This document shows, piece after piece, positions 1 to 8,102 of a stretch of 64,000 nt of DNA (positions are counted from its first letter, which is position 1; every line of letters begins with the position of its first letter). The notes under the pieces were generated by a model. That model was given only the letters and a program-made list of their open reading frames with translations. It was not told the origin of the DNA and ran no database searches. This DNA comes from Oscillatoriophycideae cyanobacterium NC_groundwater_1537_Pr4_S-0.65um_50_18 (GTDB lineage Bacteria; Cyanobacteriota; Cyanobacteriia; Elainellales; Elainellaceae): NCBI GenBank assembly GCA_016208305.1, contig JACQYI010000022.1:124001-188000 (forward strand). Direction: 5' to 3'. A program made the position numbers and the translations under genes.

Positions 1-216
1 TAGAAGCTTTTGTGAGATGGAAGCCTCGTAAAAAATAAAGCAGTCTACATGAAAATTTTCCTGACTTATAACCTGAAGAAATTGCGTTTCTGAGCTAATT
101 TGGGTTAGCTTGTAGCGACCCATTTTCTGGCTTGAGCCATTTTCCAGATACTGCTCAAGAAGCTGAGCTAAAGCATCCGAAAAATCAGCGATGTAAATTG
201 CCAGTGGAGAACGCAA
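1..216 (-). CDS. kaiA: Circadian clock protein KaiA, N-terminal fragment (runs off the window edge)
   Basis: Only the first 72 codons are inside the window and they are open to base 1. KaiA stimulates KaiC autophosphorylation; its N-terminal pseudo-receiver domain is what is seen here. The fragment begins LRSPLAIYIADFSDAL, continues with a GRYKLTQISS strand/helix, and has the hallmark VDCFIFYEAS strand (residues 57-66), which matches the 'IDCLLVYYEA' strand of cyanobacterial KaiA as I remember it. No ATG is available: an in-frame TAA lies four codons upstream, so TTG at 214-216 is the likely start. The gene reads leftward, so kaiB and kaiC would be expected beyond the edge. Identification rests on pattern recall of a short fragment, so it is likely but not certain. 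Confidence 0.72.
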   Translation of the reverse strand, partial: MRSPLAIYIADFSDALAQLLEQYLENGSSQKMGRYKLTQISSETQFLQVISQENFHVDCFIFYEASISQKLL

Positions 217-720
217 GATCTTGAAGGGTTACTAAATTTAAAATGATGATTAAGGCGAATGACCCAGAGGTATTCAAGCATGACCGGGGAGCAGGCTCAG
301 GGCTAGTAAAAGCGCCAGTCTAGCCCTTGGGGGCAACAGCTTTTTACAGTCTCGTCAAGTTTCATAAAAATACTTAACGATTATTGTAATTGAAAATGGC
401 TTGGCTTCTACAGCGATGTCGTCATAATTAAGATAATGGCTGGCGATCGCTTTCCTTAGCCTTTACTGTTCCCTTTTGTCCCGGACAACCTGCGACGCAT
501 TAGCGGATTTTTTTGAGCAGTTTATCCAAAGCAATTCTGCAATTGACCTCTACGACCTCTCTCTGGCCTTTCAAGCTCGATTGTGCTTGAGATCTCTGTT
601 GTAATAAGGGAACCAGGCCATCTCAGCCTCTCGTTCCGAAAGCAGCAGATGTTAAAACATAGTCACAACGCCCTTGTCTACTGCTCTCTAACTTGTGGGA
701 ACTTACCCTCTTAACTGCGA
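217..720. promoter_or_regulatory. Divergent intergenic region between kaiA and hybrid kinase
   Basis: No gene is supported in these 504 bases. The region must hold the promoters of both divergent genes. A 7-bp stem GGGCTAG/CTAGCCC lies at 300-306/320-326, which would fall in the kaiA leader if transcription starts to its right. The stretch around 355-450 is AT-rich and suits promoter DNA, but I could not fix a -10/-35 pair. Confidence 0.45.
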
Positions 721-3700
721 ATGGATACTGTTTCCCTCAGAGATTTTTTAATCGATGTTCCGGCTTGTCCCGTAACAGAGTCTCTGTCACAGGTCTGGCA
801 GATATTTCAGCAGACAAATTGCTCTCGAATTGTTGTCGTGGATGGACAGCAGATTGCTCTAGGAACTTTGAGTTTGCATCACTTCATGCCTTACGGTCTG
901 AAGCCGCAGACCTCTGATCACAGCCAGCAATCTATCCAAACCCTACTCAGCTCAAAGGCAGCTAAAAACCTGCTAGAACCGATCGCCTCTTTCCCATCTG
1001 AAGCAACATTACGGCAGCTTCAGCCCTATTTAGATCGCGCATCTCAGCAAAACTGGGGGCTTGTAGATGACCAGGGGCGATATGTTGGATTGCTCGATCG
1101 CCTAGCTCTACTGCAACGGCTGGCCACTGATCCGCATCTGGCCTCAGACCAGCCCAATGCACAACCAAATGCACTGCCAGAACCCGAATGCTTTTCCTCG
1201 GTGCCCTTGCTTGATCCACTGGTTGACCTATTAGAACGGCTGCCGATTCCGCTGATGTTGCAAACCAGCACAGGGCAAATTATCACTCAAAATTGGGTGT
1301 GGCGTCGGCAGGTAGGAGAGCTGGCCGATCCGGGGCAACTTCGCCAGGAAGCCGCTTTGATCTTAGAAACGATCGCCTCAACAGAGGAATATACTGCTGT
1401 CAGCAGCAGATACCCTTCGGCTGACGCAGCTTTGGCTCAACGACATGCCGATAGTTCAGAACTTCCCGGATTTTACACGGGCAGTTGGGATCATGCCAGC
1501 AGCTTACTAGAAGGATCTCGCTACACTGGAGCCTGCCGCCTCAGTGCTGAAGCGGGTGCATGCGTTTGCACTTGCCCGATGAAAAGCGGACAAGAGCGGG
1601 TTTGGCAGTTTGTCAAAATTTCTATGGGGACTGTTCCCTCCCAGCTCAACACTTCGGCGCATGATGCATCAGAAGCAGGGTTTTCAGATCTCTTAACGAC
1701 ATCAGGTGCGGCGTCAGATGCGGCGTCAGAGATACCCTCGATCTTTAAGCTGGCGACTTTAAATTTTCATCCTGACCCTGAGTGGCGATCGCTGATGCAA
1801 ACTGAGTCTCTTTGGCTCGTGCTGGCTCAAGATATGACCGAACAGCACCAAGTTGCCAAAGAACTCTCTGCAAAAAATGCTGATCTGGTACAGCTTAACC
1901 GCCTCAAAGATGAATTTTTAGCCTGCATTAGCCACGAATTGAAGACTCCCCTGACGGCCGTTTTGGGGTTGTCAAGCTTGCTCAAAGATAAGATGCTGGG
2001 CGAACTGAACGATCGCCAGTCTCGCTACGCACAGTTGATTCACCAGAGCAGTCGCCATCTGGTTCTGATCATCAACAACATTCTGGATCTCACTCAGATT
2101 GAAACCGGGCAGCTAGATCTGAGCCTACATCCCGTTGAAATCGAAACTTTGTGCAATCGAGCCTATGAGCAAGCCTGCCAGATTCAAGTCGTTGAGTCTA
2201 GCAGTAAGATCCAAGGTGACAAAGCAAAGACGGCTGCTGAATATAGTTTAGACATTAAGCCTGGGATAGACCTGCTGATTGCTGATGAACTGCGGTTGCG
2301 GCAAATGTTAACCAATCTGCTTTCCAACGCGATTAAATTTACAGAAGTCGGGGGCAAGATTGGGCTAAAGGTTGAAGCTTGGGAAGGGTGGATTGCCTTT
2401 ACCGTCTGGGATACAGGAATTGGCATTCCTGCGGACAAGCAGCATTTAATTTTTCAAAAGTTTCAGCAGCTAGAGAATCCTCTGACGCGGCGGTTTGACG
2501 GCACAGGTCTAGGACTCGTACTCACCCAGCGGTTGGCCAGGATGCATGGGGGAGATGTGACGTTTATCTCGCGGGAAGGACGCGGCAGTGAATTTACGCT
2601 GCTTTTGCCTCCCTGTCCACCTCAAGCTGTGCGATCGAGCCAGATCAGTCGAGCCGGGGGTTCACTTGAGGGTTCACTTGAGGGGGCTTCTGGAGCAGAC
2701 AGCGCGATCGCCCATCGTCCACCCCACAACTCCATAACCCCAAAAGCTGCTGGAATTCAGCCGACCCAGATTACGACAACTTCTGATAATCATCTGGTGT
2801 TGGTGGTAGAGGCGGCTCCTAAGGCGATCGAAAATTTGACCCACCACTTAACAGGACTGGGTTATCGGGTGGCGGTCGCCCGCTCTGGTACAGAGGCTTT
2901 GGAAAAGGCTCGAAGGCTCCAGCCCTGCGCCATTTTCTTGAATCCGGCTCTGCCTTTGCTGTCAGGTTGGGATGTGTTGACCTTGCTCAAGGCCGATGAC
3001 ACCACGCGGCAGATTCCGACTGTGGTGACGGCAATGCGAATGGAGAAAAAGCTGGCGTATCAGAATGGTGCAGATGGTTTCTTGAGCCAGCCAGTAGAGG
3101 CGATCGATCTGGAGCGTTGCCTAGAGCGGGCAATTCGTCCGAAGACAAGTACGGCAGAAACCACGAATTTAACGGTGCTACACCTGCGAGAGCATTCTCT
3201 AGAGCAAGAGAAATCAGGTCGCGATGTCAACCAGCTTTTGCATCCTTACCAATATCGGGTGCTGGAGGTAGATGATTTAGAACAGGCTGAGCTATTGGCT
3301 AGAGTTTGGCATCCTGATGTGGTGATCATTGACGGGACATTTACCAATCCCCTTGCTTTGATGAAGCAGTTTAGCCAGTCTTTGTTTTTGGCTGCTTTGC
3401 CGCTGGTGACCCTAACTGCAGAGATGACGCAAGCCGCCAATCAAGTCTCAGGGCTTTCAGTTTTTCCCTGCTTCGCAGAAGTAGGCGCATCTGACGCCGC
3501 GATCGCACATTCGGCTTCCTGGGGCGATAGTCACCTCCAGACTCCAGCGGCCACTTCTCAAGATTCCACTTTGCTGCAAGTGATTCAGATTGCGGCAGGG
3601 ATTCAGTGGAAGCCTAATATTTTAATTGCCGATTTTACGACCCTAGAAACAGATTGGCTAGATGTGGCTCATGCCGCAGAGTCTAACTCAGGGTCGATCG

Positions 3701-4116
3701 CCTCAGACGAAGCAGAGGTTGCTCGGATCAAAGCCCCAAGCGGTCTTCAAGCGCTTGTGCAGTACATTCACACCGCAGGATTTCGTAGCTCTGTGGGCAA
3801 CTCTTGGCGATCGGTTCTGCGGCAGTTACAGTATCAAAGCGTTGACTTGCTGCTGTTTTATGTGCACAGTGCCGAGCCGCATCCCCTGTTTGACCGGATA
3901 GCACAAGATTTGCAGCAGCTTGACGTTAAACCTCCTATTCTGGTCTGGCACTGTCACGCTTATTCCGCTACGGCAACCGAGGCCGAGATCAAGGAATTTA
4001 ATACGCTCTGGGGGTCAATTGCCACACAGGTTTTGCCTCCTTGCGTAGAAATGTCTAACTTACTCGCAGAAATTAACCATACCCTGGCACAGGTGAAGCG
4101 GGAAAAAAGGGGTTAG
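721..4116 (+). CDS. Hybrid sensor histidine kinase with CBS-like N-terminus and several receiver-like C-terminal domains
   Basis: A 1131-residue soluble two-component protein with no clear membrane segment. Residues about 5-145 resemble a CBS pair (SRIVVVDGQQIALGTLSL; a second half near RYVGLLDRLALL). A divergent PAS-like sensor region follows. HisKA has its phospho-acceptor His at about 405 (ISHELKTPLTAV). The HATPase has an N box near 530 (NLLSNAIKF), DTGIGIP and GTGLGL. The C-terminal third holds a receiver-like domain (about 694-800) in which the usual phospho-acceptor Asp is Asn741 (FLNPALPLLSGWD), then a second receiver-like unit with Asp871 (VVIIDG) and a third degenerate unit to the end. 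It therefore looks like a kinase with at least one pseudo-receiver. It is divergent from kaiA. The signal is unknown. A link to the clock is inference from position only. Confidence 0.88.
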   Translation: MDTVSLRDFLIDVPACPVTESLSQVWQIFQQTNCSRIVVVDGQQIALGTLSLHHFMPYGLKPQTSDHSQQSIQTLLSSKAAKNLLEPIASFPSEATLRQLQPYLDRASQQNWGLVDDQGRYVGLLDRLALLQRLATDPHLASDQPNAQPNALPEPECFSSVPLLDPLVDLLERLPIPLMLQTSTGQIITQNWVWRRQVGELADPGQLRQEAALILETIASTEEYTAVSSRYPSADAALAQRHADSSELPGFYTGSWDHASSLLEGSRYTGACRLSAEAGACVCTCPMKSGQERVWQFVKISMGTVPSQLNTSAHDASEAGFSDLLTTSGAASDAASEIPSIFKLATLNFHPDPEWRSLMQTESLWLVLAQDMTEQHQVAKELSAKNADLVQLNRLKDEFLACISHELKTPLTAVLGLSSLLKDKMLGELNDRQSRYAQLIHQSSRHLVLIINNILDLTQIETGQLDLSLHPVEIETLCNRAYEQACQIQVVESSSKIQGDKAKTAAEYSLDIKPGIDLLIADELRLRQMLTNLLSNAIKFTEVGGKIGLKVEAWEGWIAFTVWDTGIGIPADKQHLIFQKFQQLENPLTRRFDGTGLGLVLTQRLARMHGGDVTFISREGRGSEFTLLLPPCPPQAVRSSQISRAGGSLEGSLEGASGADSAIAHRPPHNSITPKAAGIQPTQITTTSDNHLVLVVEAAPKAIENLTHHLTGLGYRVAVARSGTEALEKARRLQPCAIFLNPALPLLSGWDVLTLLKADDTTRQIPTVVTAMRMEKKLAYQNGADGFLSQPVEAIDLERCLERAIRPKTSTAETTNLTVLHLREHSLEQEKSGRDVNQLLHPYQYRVLEVDDLEQAELLARVWHPDVVIIDGTFTNPLALMKQFSQSLFLAALPLVTLTAEMTQAANQVSGLSVFPCFAEVGASDAAIAHSASWGDSHLQTPAATSQDSTLLQVIQIAAGIQWKPNILIADFTTLETDWLDVAHAAESNSGSIASDEAEVARIKAPSGLQALVQYIHTAGFRSSVGNSWRSVLRQLQYQSVDLLLFYVHSAEPHPLFDRIAQDLQQLDVKPPILVWHCHAYSATATEAEIKEFNTLWGSIATQVLPPCVEMSNLLAEINHTLAQVKREKRG

Positions 4117-4230
4117 CACTATTTGTCTTATTCAGAGCATTATCCGGAGCCTTGCCCAGAGGATAGAAATAGAGAAAAAATCGGTTGAGTTAGAGTAGGG
4201 TTGAAATGCTCAAACTGAGAGGGGGAAATT

Positions 4231-6360
4231 TTGCATAATTTGCCCTACGGCACCACAGTCCAGGTTGTGGGACGGGAAGCCGAACTGACTCTGCTGCACA
4301 GCCGTCTTCAAGCATCCGATCGCCCTGTCTTGGCACTCCAAGGTGTGGATGGCATTGGCAAAACAGCCTTGGTGTTGCGTTATGCCTATGACTCATGGGC
4401 ACAGAGCTTCTACCCAGGTGGCGTCTGCTGGCTGCGATCGCAAGAAGATATCGGCACTCAGATTGTCTGCTTTGCCAGAGCGCACCTCAACCTGCAACCT
4501 CCAGTAAGCCTCAACTTACTGGAGCAAGTCGCCTACTGTTGGGCACATTGGCCAGAGGGCACCTTGCTAACGATTTGGGATGACGTCGTAGATTATGGCC
4601 AGATTCAGCCCTATCTGCCACCTCAGAGCGATCGCTTTAAGGTGCTGCTAACCACGCCGCACAATTTGGGGGTGGCGGTGCAGTCCCTGCCATTAGAAGG
4701 ATTGCGGGAAGATGCAGCCCTAGAGTTGTTGAAGACCATTCTGCCAGAGAGCCGCATTGCCCAACAATTAGCAGACGCAAAGACGCTGTGTAATCGGCTA
4801 GATTACTTGCCGTTAAGCTTGGAGCTAGTCGCAGGGTATTTACGACGCAAGCCAGATTTGGCGATCGCGACTCTGCTGCAAAGCTGGCCTGCTCAAAGCT
4901 TAGAAACCTATGCTCTGAAGCAAATTGAATCCAAGACGGCGGCAGCTTTGGGTGTGGCGGCGGCGCTTGAGCTGAGTTGGCAAGACCTCTCGGAAACAGC
5001 GCAGCGATTAGCCGGGTTGATAAGCTTGTTTGCCCTTGCACCCATTCCTTGGGAGTTGGTAGAAGCCTGTTTTTCTAAGGCGTATGCCCAAGACTTGGTC
5101 AAACCACGAGATCAGGAGTTGATAGCGCTACACCTGCTTCAGCGATCGGATCAGGATCGGGAAAGGTATCAACTGCATCGGCTTGTGCGGGAATTTTTTG
5201 CTGCAAAGCATCAAGAGGTGATACCCGTTCGCGAAGGTCACTCTGTGGAGGACTGGCTGAAGCTTTTGCAGCCTCTCTCTACGACCCAACAGCAACAGGA
5301 TATCATCGCGGTAGCAATGAAGCAGACGGTTGCCTGCGTTGTGGTTCATGCCGCGCAACCCATTTCCCCGACGCCAACGCTGACACAGATTGCCCAATTT
5401 GCAACCCTGATGCCTCATCTAAGCGAAGTGGCAACTGCCTTCACCACCTGCTTAGCCGATGATATTTTGACGATTCCCGCCACTCGGATTGCCGGGTTCT
5501 ACCAGTTACAGTCGGCATCTGCCCAAGCAGAGTCTTGGCTCCAGCAGGCTCGGACAGCAGCCGAAAGCCGTTTCGGGAAAGACCATCTTAGCGTTGCTCA
5601 AAGCCTCAACCATCTGGCAGAATTCTACCGATCGCTGGGGCGCTATGGCGAAGCAGAGCCATTGCTGGCGCGATCGCTCTCGATTCTAGAAAGTCAGTTG
5701 GGCATGCAGCACCGGAGCGTCGCCCAAAGCCTGAACAATTTGGCAGAACTCTACCGATCGCTGGGGCGCTATGGCGAAGCAGAGCCATTGCTGACGCGAT
5801 CGCTCTCGATTCTAGAAAGTCAACTGAGTGCAGATCACCTCGACATAGCCACTAGTCTCAATAGTCTGGCCGTCCTCTATTCTGCCCAAGGTCGCTATAG
5901 CGAAGCAGAGCCATTGCTGGCGCGATCGCTCTCCATTCGGGAAAGCCAGTTGGGGGCAAATCATGCTCAGGTAGCCACCAGCCTGAATAATCTGGCAGAA
6001 CTCTACCGATCGATCGGGCGCTATGGCGAGGCGGAATCACTGTTGGTGCGATCGCTCTCTATCCGAGAGAGTCAGTTGGGGGCAGATCATCCTGAGGTGG
6101 CTCAAAGCCTCAACAGCATGGCGTTACTCTATGCTGTACAAGGCAACTTCAGCGAAGCCGAGCCGTTTTATCTCCGAGCCGTAGCCATTTTGGGGTATCG
6201 ACTGGGCAAAACCCATCCCAATACCCAAGTGGTTTGGAAAAACCTCATGAGCTTCTTGCAGCAAGTTATCCAGGCAGGGCAAACCACACAGCTCTCGCAG
6301 CATCCCGTCACGCAAAAATTGCTAGCGCATCTAGCCCATAACCCTGGCAATCTGTCCTAA
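4231..6360 (+). CDS. STAND-class NTPase: NB-ARC domain followed by a TPR array
   Basis: A 709-residue protein with a TTG start (HNLPYG...) preceded by GAGAGGGGG at a good spacing. Residues about 12-50 hold VVGREAEL and the P-loop GVDGIGKTAL; Walker B-like LLTIWDDV is near 113-120; a GLPL-like LDYLPLSLEL is near 190-200; a winged-helix region follows. Residues about 451-660 are five 42-residue tetratricopeptide units of the SLNNLAELYRSLGRYGEAEPLL type. In the family the NB-ARC acts as a nucleotide-driven switch and the repeats sense a ligand or partner. There is no recognisable N-terminal effector domain, since the NTPase begins almost at the start. Ligand and output are unknown. It could be a signalling scaffold or the sensor of a defence system. 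Confidence 0.85.
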   Translation: MHNLPYGTTVQVVGREAELTLLHSRLQASDRPVLALQGVDGIGKTALVLRYAYDSWAQSFYPGGVCWLRSQEDIGTQIVCFARAHLNLQPPVSLNLLEQVAYCWAHWPEGTLLTIWDDVVDYGQIQPYLPPQSDRFKVLLTTPHNLGVAVQSLPLEGLREDAALELLKTILPESRIAQQLADAKTLCNRLDYLPLSLELVAGYLRRKPDLAIATLLQSWPAQSLETYALKQIESKTAAALGVAAALELSWQDLSETAQRLAGLISLFALAPIPWELVEACFSKAYAQDLVKPRDQELIALHLLQRSDQDRERYQLHRLVREFFAAKHQEVIPVREGHSVEDWLKLLQPLSTTQQQQDIIAVAMKQTVACVVVHAAQPISPTPTLTQIAQFATLMPHLSEVATAFTTCLADDILTIPATRIAGFYQLQSASAQAESWLQQARTAAESRFGKDHLSVAQSLNHLAEFYRSLGRYGEAEPLLARSLSILESQLGMQHRSVAQSLNNLAELYRSLGRYGEAEPLLTRSLSILESQLSADHLDIATSLNSLAVLYSAQGRYSEAEPLLARSLSIRESQLGANHAQVATSLNNLAELYRSIGRYGEAESLLVRSLSIRESQLGADHPEVAQSLNSMALLYAVQGNFSEAEPFYLRAVAILGYRLGKTHPNTQVVWKNLMSFLQQVIQAGQTTQLSQHPVTQKLLAHLAHNPGNLS
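5581..6210 (+). repeat. Five 126-bp coding repeats (TPR units)
   Basis: Consecutive 126-bp units within the STAND gene encode 42-residue TPRs. Stretches such as GCGATCGCTCTC followed by GAAAGTCAGTTG recur almost unchanged between units, and the first two units are nearly identical over long runs. The high DNA identity suggests recent expansion or gene conversion. Confidence 0.85.
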
Positions 6361-6499
6361 GTCGAGATTGCCGAAATCATTATGTTTGCCCCAAACAGCA
6401 GTCTTCAGCCTATGAGCCTCTAGTCTGTTCCGGTTCTGTTGTAGGCTGTAAATAGAATCGAAAATTAAATTTGACATATTTGGCTCTGTAAGAAAGGTT

Positions 6500-7033
6500 A
6501 TGGACGATCGCTTATTACCCGCCATCTATCTCAGTATTTTGGTAGTTTTGCTAGGAGGAGCCTGCTGGTTTCTGTTTCGGCAAGTGCTCAAAACGCGGCG
6601 CACTGAGATGAGGCTTGCCAAACTGCAAAACAAGCTCAGCCAGGGCAAAGGCACGGCGCAGGAATACTACGAGCTAGGCGGGATTTTGTTGGACAAACGG
6701 TTATATAGTCAGGCGATCGCTCAATTTCAAAAAGCGCTCAAGGCTAAAGATTTAGAAGCAGGAGAAAATGCTGCCTTTATCTATAACGCTCTGGGGTTTG
6801 CCTATGCAGCGCAAGAGCAGTTTGATCTGGCAATTAAGCAATACAAAGAGGCTCTGGAGCGGATTCCCGACTACCCTACAGCCCTTAACAACATTGGCTT
6901 TGCCTACGAGAAAAAACAGCTCACGGCTCAAGCGCTAGAGTCATACGAAGCCTCTCTTCAGTTGGAACCTAACAACGCGACTGCTCGACGGCGAGTGGAA
7001 TCACTGCGTAAGCGCCTGGTTCCTTCTTCATAA
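6500..7033 (+). CDS. ycf37: Ycf37, photosystem I assembly/stability TPR protein
   Basis: A 177-residue protein with one N-terminal membrane segment (IYLSILVVLLGGACWFLF, about residues 9-26), a basic RQVLKTRRTEMRL stretch, and then TPRs (QEYYELGGILLDKRLYSQAI; FIYNALGFAYAAQEQFDLAI; TALNNIGFAYEKKQLTAQAL). This layout and the FRQVLKTRRTE motif are those of cyanobacterial and plastid Ycf37, a thylakoid protein needed for photosystem I accumulation. The start is the only ATG that gives the family's length of about 175 residues. It sits 75 bp ahead of ycf66 on the same strand. Confidence 0.88.
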   Translation: MDDRLLPAIYLSILVVLLGGACWFLFRQVLKTRRTEMRLAKLQNKLSQGKGTAQEYYELGGILLDKRLYSQAIAQFQKALKAKDLEAGENAAFIYNALGFAYAAQEQFDLAIKQYKEALERIPDYPTALNNIGFAYEKKQLTAQALESYEASLQLEPNNATARRRVESLRKRLVPSS

Positions 7034-7107
7034 AAGCTTCATATTGTCAAGCAGATTGAGGTAAGCACTGGCAGCTATGCTGTCTTCAGTGTCTTTGGAA
7101 AAACACA

Positions 7108-7935
7108 ATGCTCGCCTACATCCTGGCACTCGCAGTCTGCCTTGGCAGTCTTAGCTTATACCTGTCTGCCTTTGCCCTTCCAGAAATTTATCGCAAACAT
7201 GATTTGCTCTGGAGTGGTCTGGGGTTATTTTATGCGCTGGTGCTTTGGACTTGTGCAGGCAGAATTACAGGCAGCCTGCTGCTGGGGCAGATGGCCAGCG
7301 TAGCACTTTTAGGCTGGCTGGGTTGGCAAACGTTAATGCTGCGCTTTGCCCAGATGCCTCTAGAGCAGCGCATGGGTGAATCTCTTCAAGCAGCCATTCA
7401 AATCAAGCTTGCTCAACTCCAAACGATTTTTGAGGACGGATCTTGGCGGGTTTACGTTGCCAAGGTTCTAGATCGGCTTCCCGATCGCGTTGCTAATTTT
7501 GCCAAAACGCTTCAGGGTTGGCTTGAGGCACTGATTAGTACTACCTTGAGCAGCCTGATTGGAGTTTCCAATGCTGTCCCTAAAGCTACTCCTGAGGCTG
7601 CTCCTGAGACTACTCCCAAAGCTCCGCCAGATATTGCCGCTGAGATGGCGGTTAATCCTGTCTTCGAAGAAATTGCCGCGATCGATCGCCCCATCCCCCC
7701 ATCGCGACCTTCTGCCAGAGATTTAGCCTCCCGCCTAGCCGCAGCCAACTCTCTAACACCAGACGTGGCGGCAGCAGAGGTAGCCTTAGAGTGGGACGAC
7801 TTAGAGCCTGAAGTGCATCCTGAATTAGAGACGATCGATGGAGTCGGCTGGGATTTTCATGCAGAATCTGCTCAGGGGCAAGCGCCCGATGCTTCGCTTT
7901 CATCCCCTAAGCCTTCTAAAGAACCATCAGACTAG
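7108..7935 (+). CDS. ycf66: Ycf66 family membrane protein
   Basis: A 275-residue protein. The N-terminal 90 residues are hydrophobic, with three membrane spans (LAYILALAVCLGSLSLYLSA; LLWSGLGLFYALVLWTCAGR; LLLGQMASVALLGWLGWQTL), matching the Ycf66 family conserved in cyanobacteria and some plastids. The rest is a soluble tail of low sequence complexity, rich in Ala, Pro and Glu (for example a VPKATPEAAPETTPKAPPD run near 155-172). The biochemical function of Ycf66 is not established. It follows ycf37 in the same direction, consistent with a thylakoid-related transcription unit. Confidence 0.78.
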   Translation: MLAYILALAVCLGSLSLYLSAFALPEIYRKHDLLWSGLGLFYALVLWTCAGRITGSLLLGQMASVALLGWLGWQTLMLRFAQMPLEQRMGESLQAAIQIKLAQLQTIFEDGSWRVYVAKVLDRLPDRVANFAKTLQGWLEALISTTLSSLIGVSNAVPKATPEAAPETTPKAPPDIAAEMAVNPVFEEIAAIDRPIPPSRPSARDLASRLAAANSLTPDVAAAEVALEWDDLEPEVHPELETIDGVGWDFHAESAQGQAPDASLSSPKPSKEPSD

Positions 7936-8102
7936 ACCCGTAGCCATTGCGGATCGTATGGCTAGACAGTGTGGTTAAGACAGGGTGCGTCTAGCAAAAT
8001 ATCACCGTCCTTACCCCTGACTGATGGAGATTAGTGCCCATCTTGATGCCAGCCCCCCACCTGTGGGAATTCTAAGGGAATTCAGGGTTATCTAAGGGCG
8101 GC

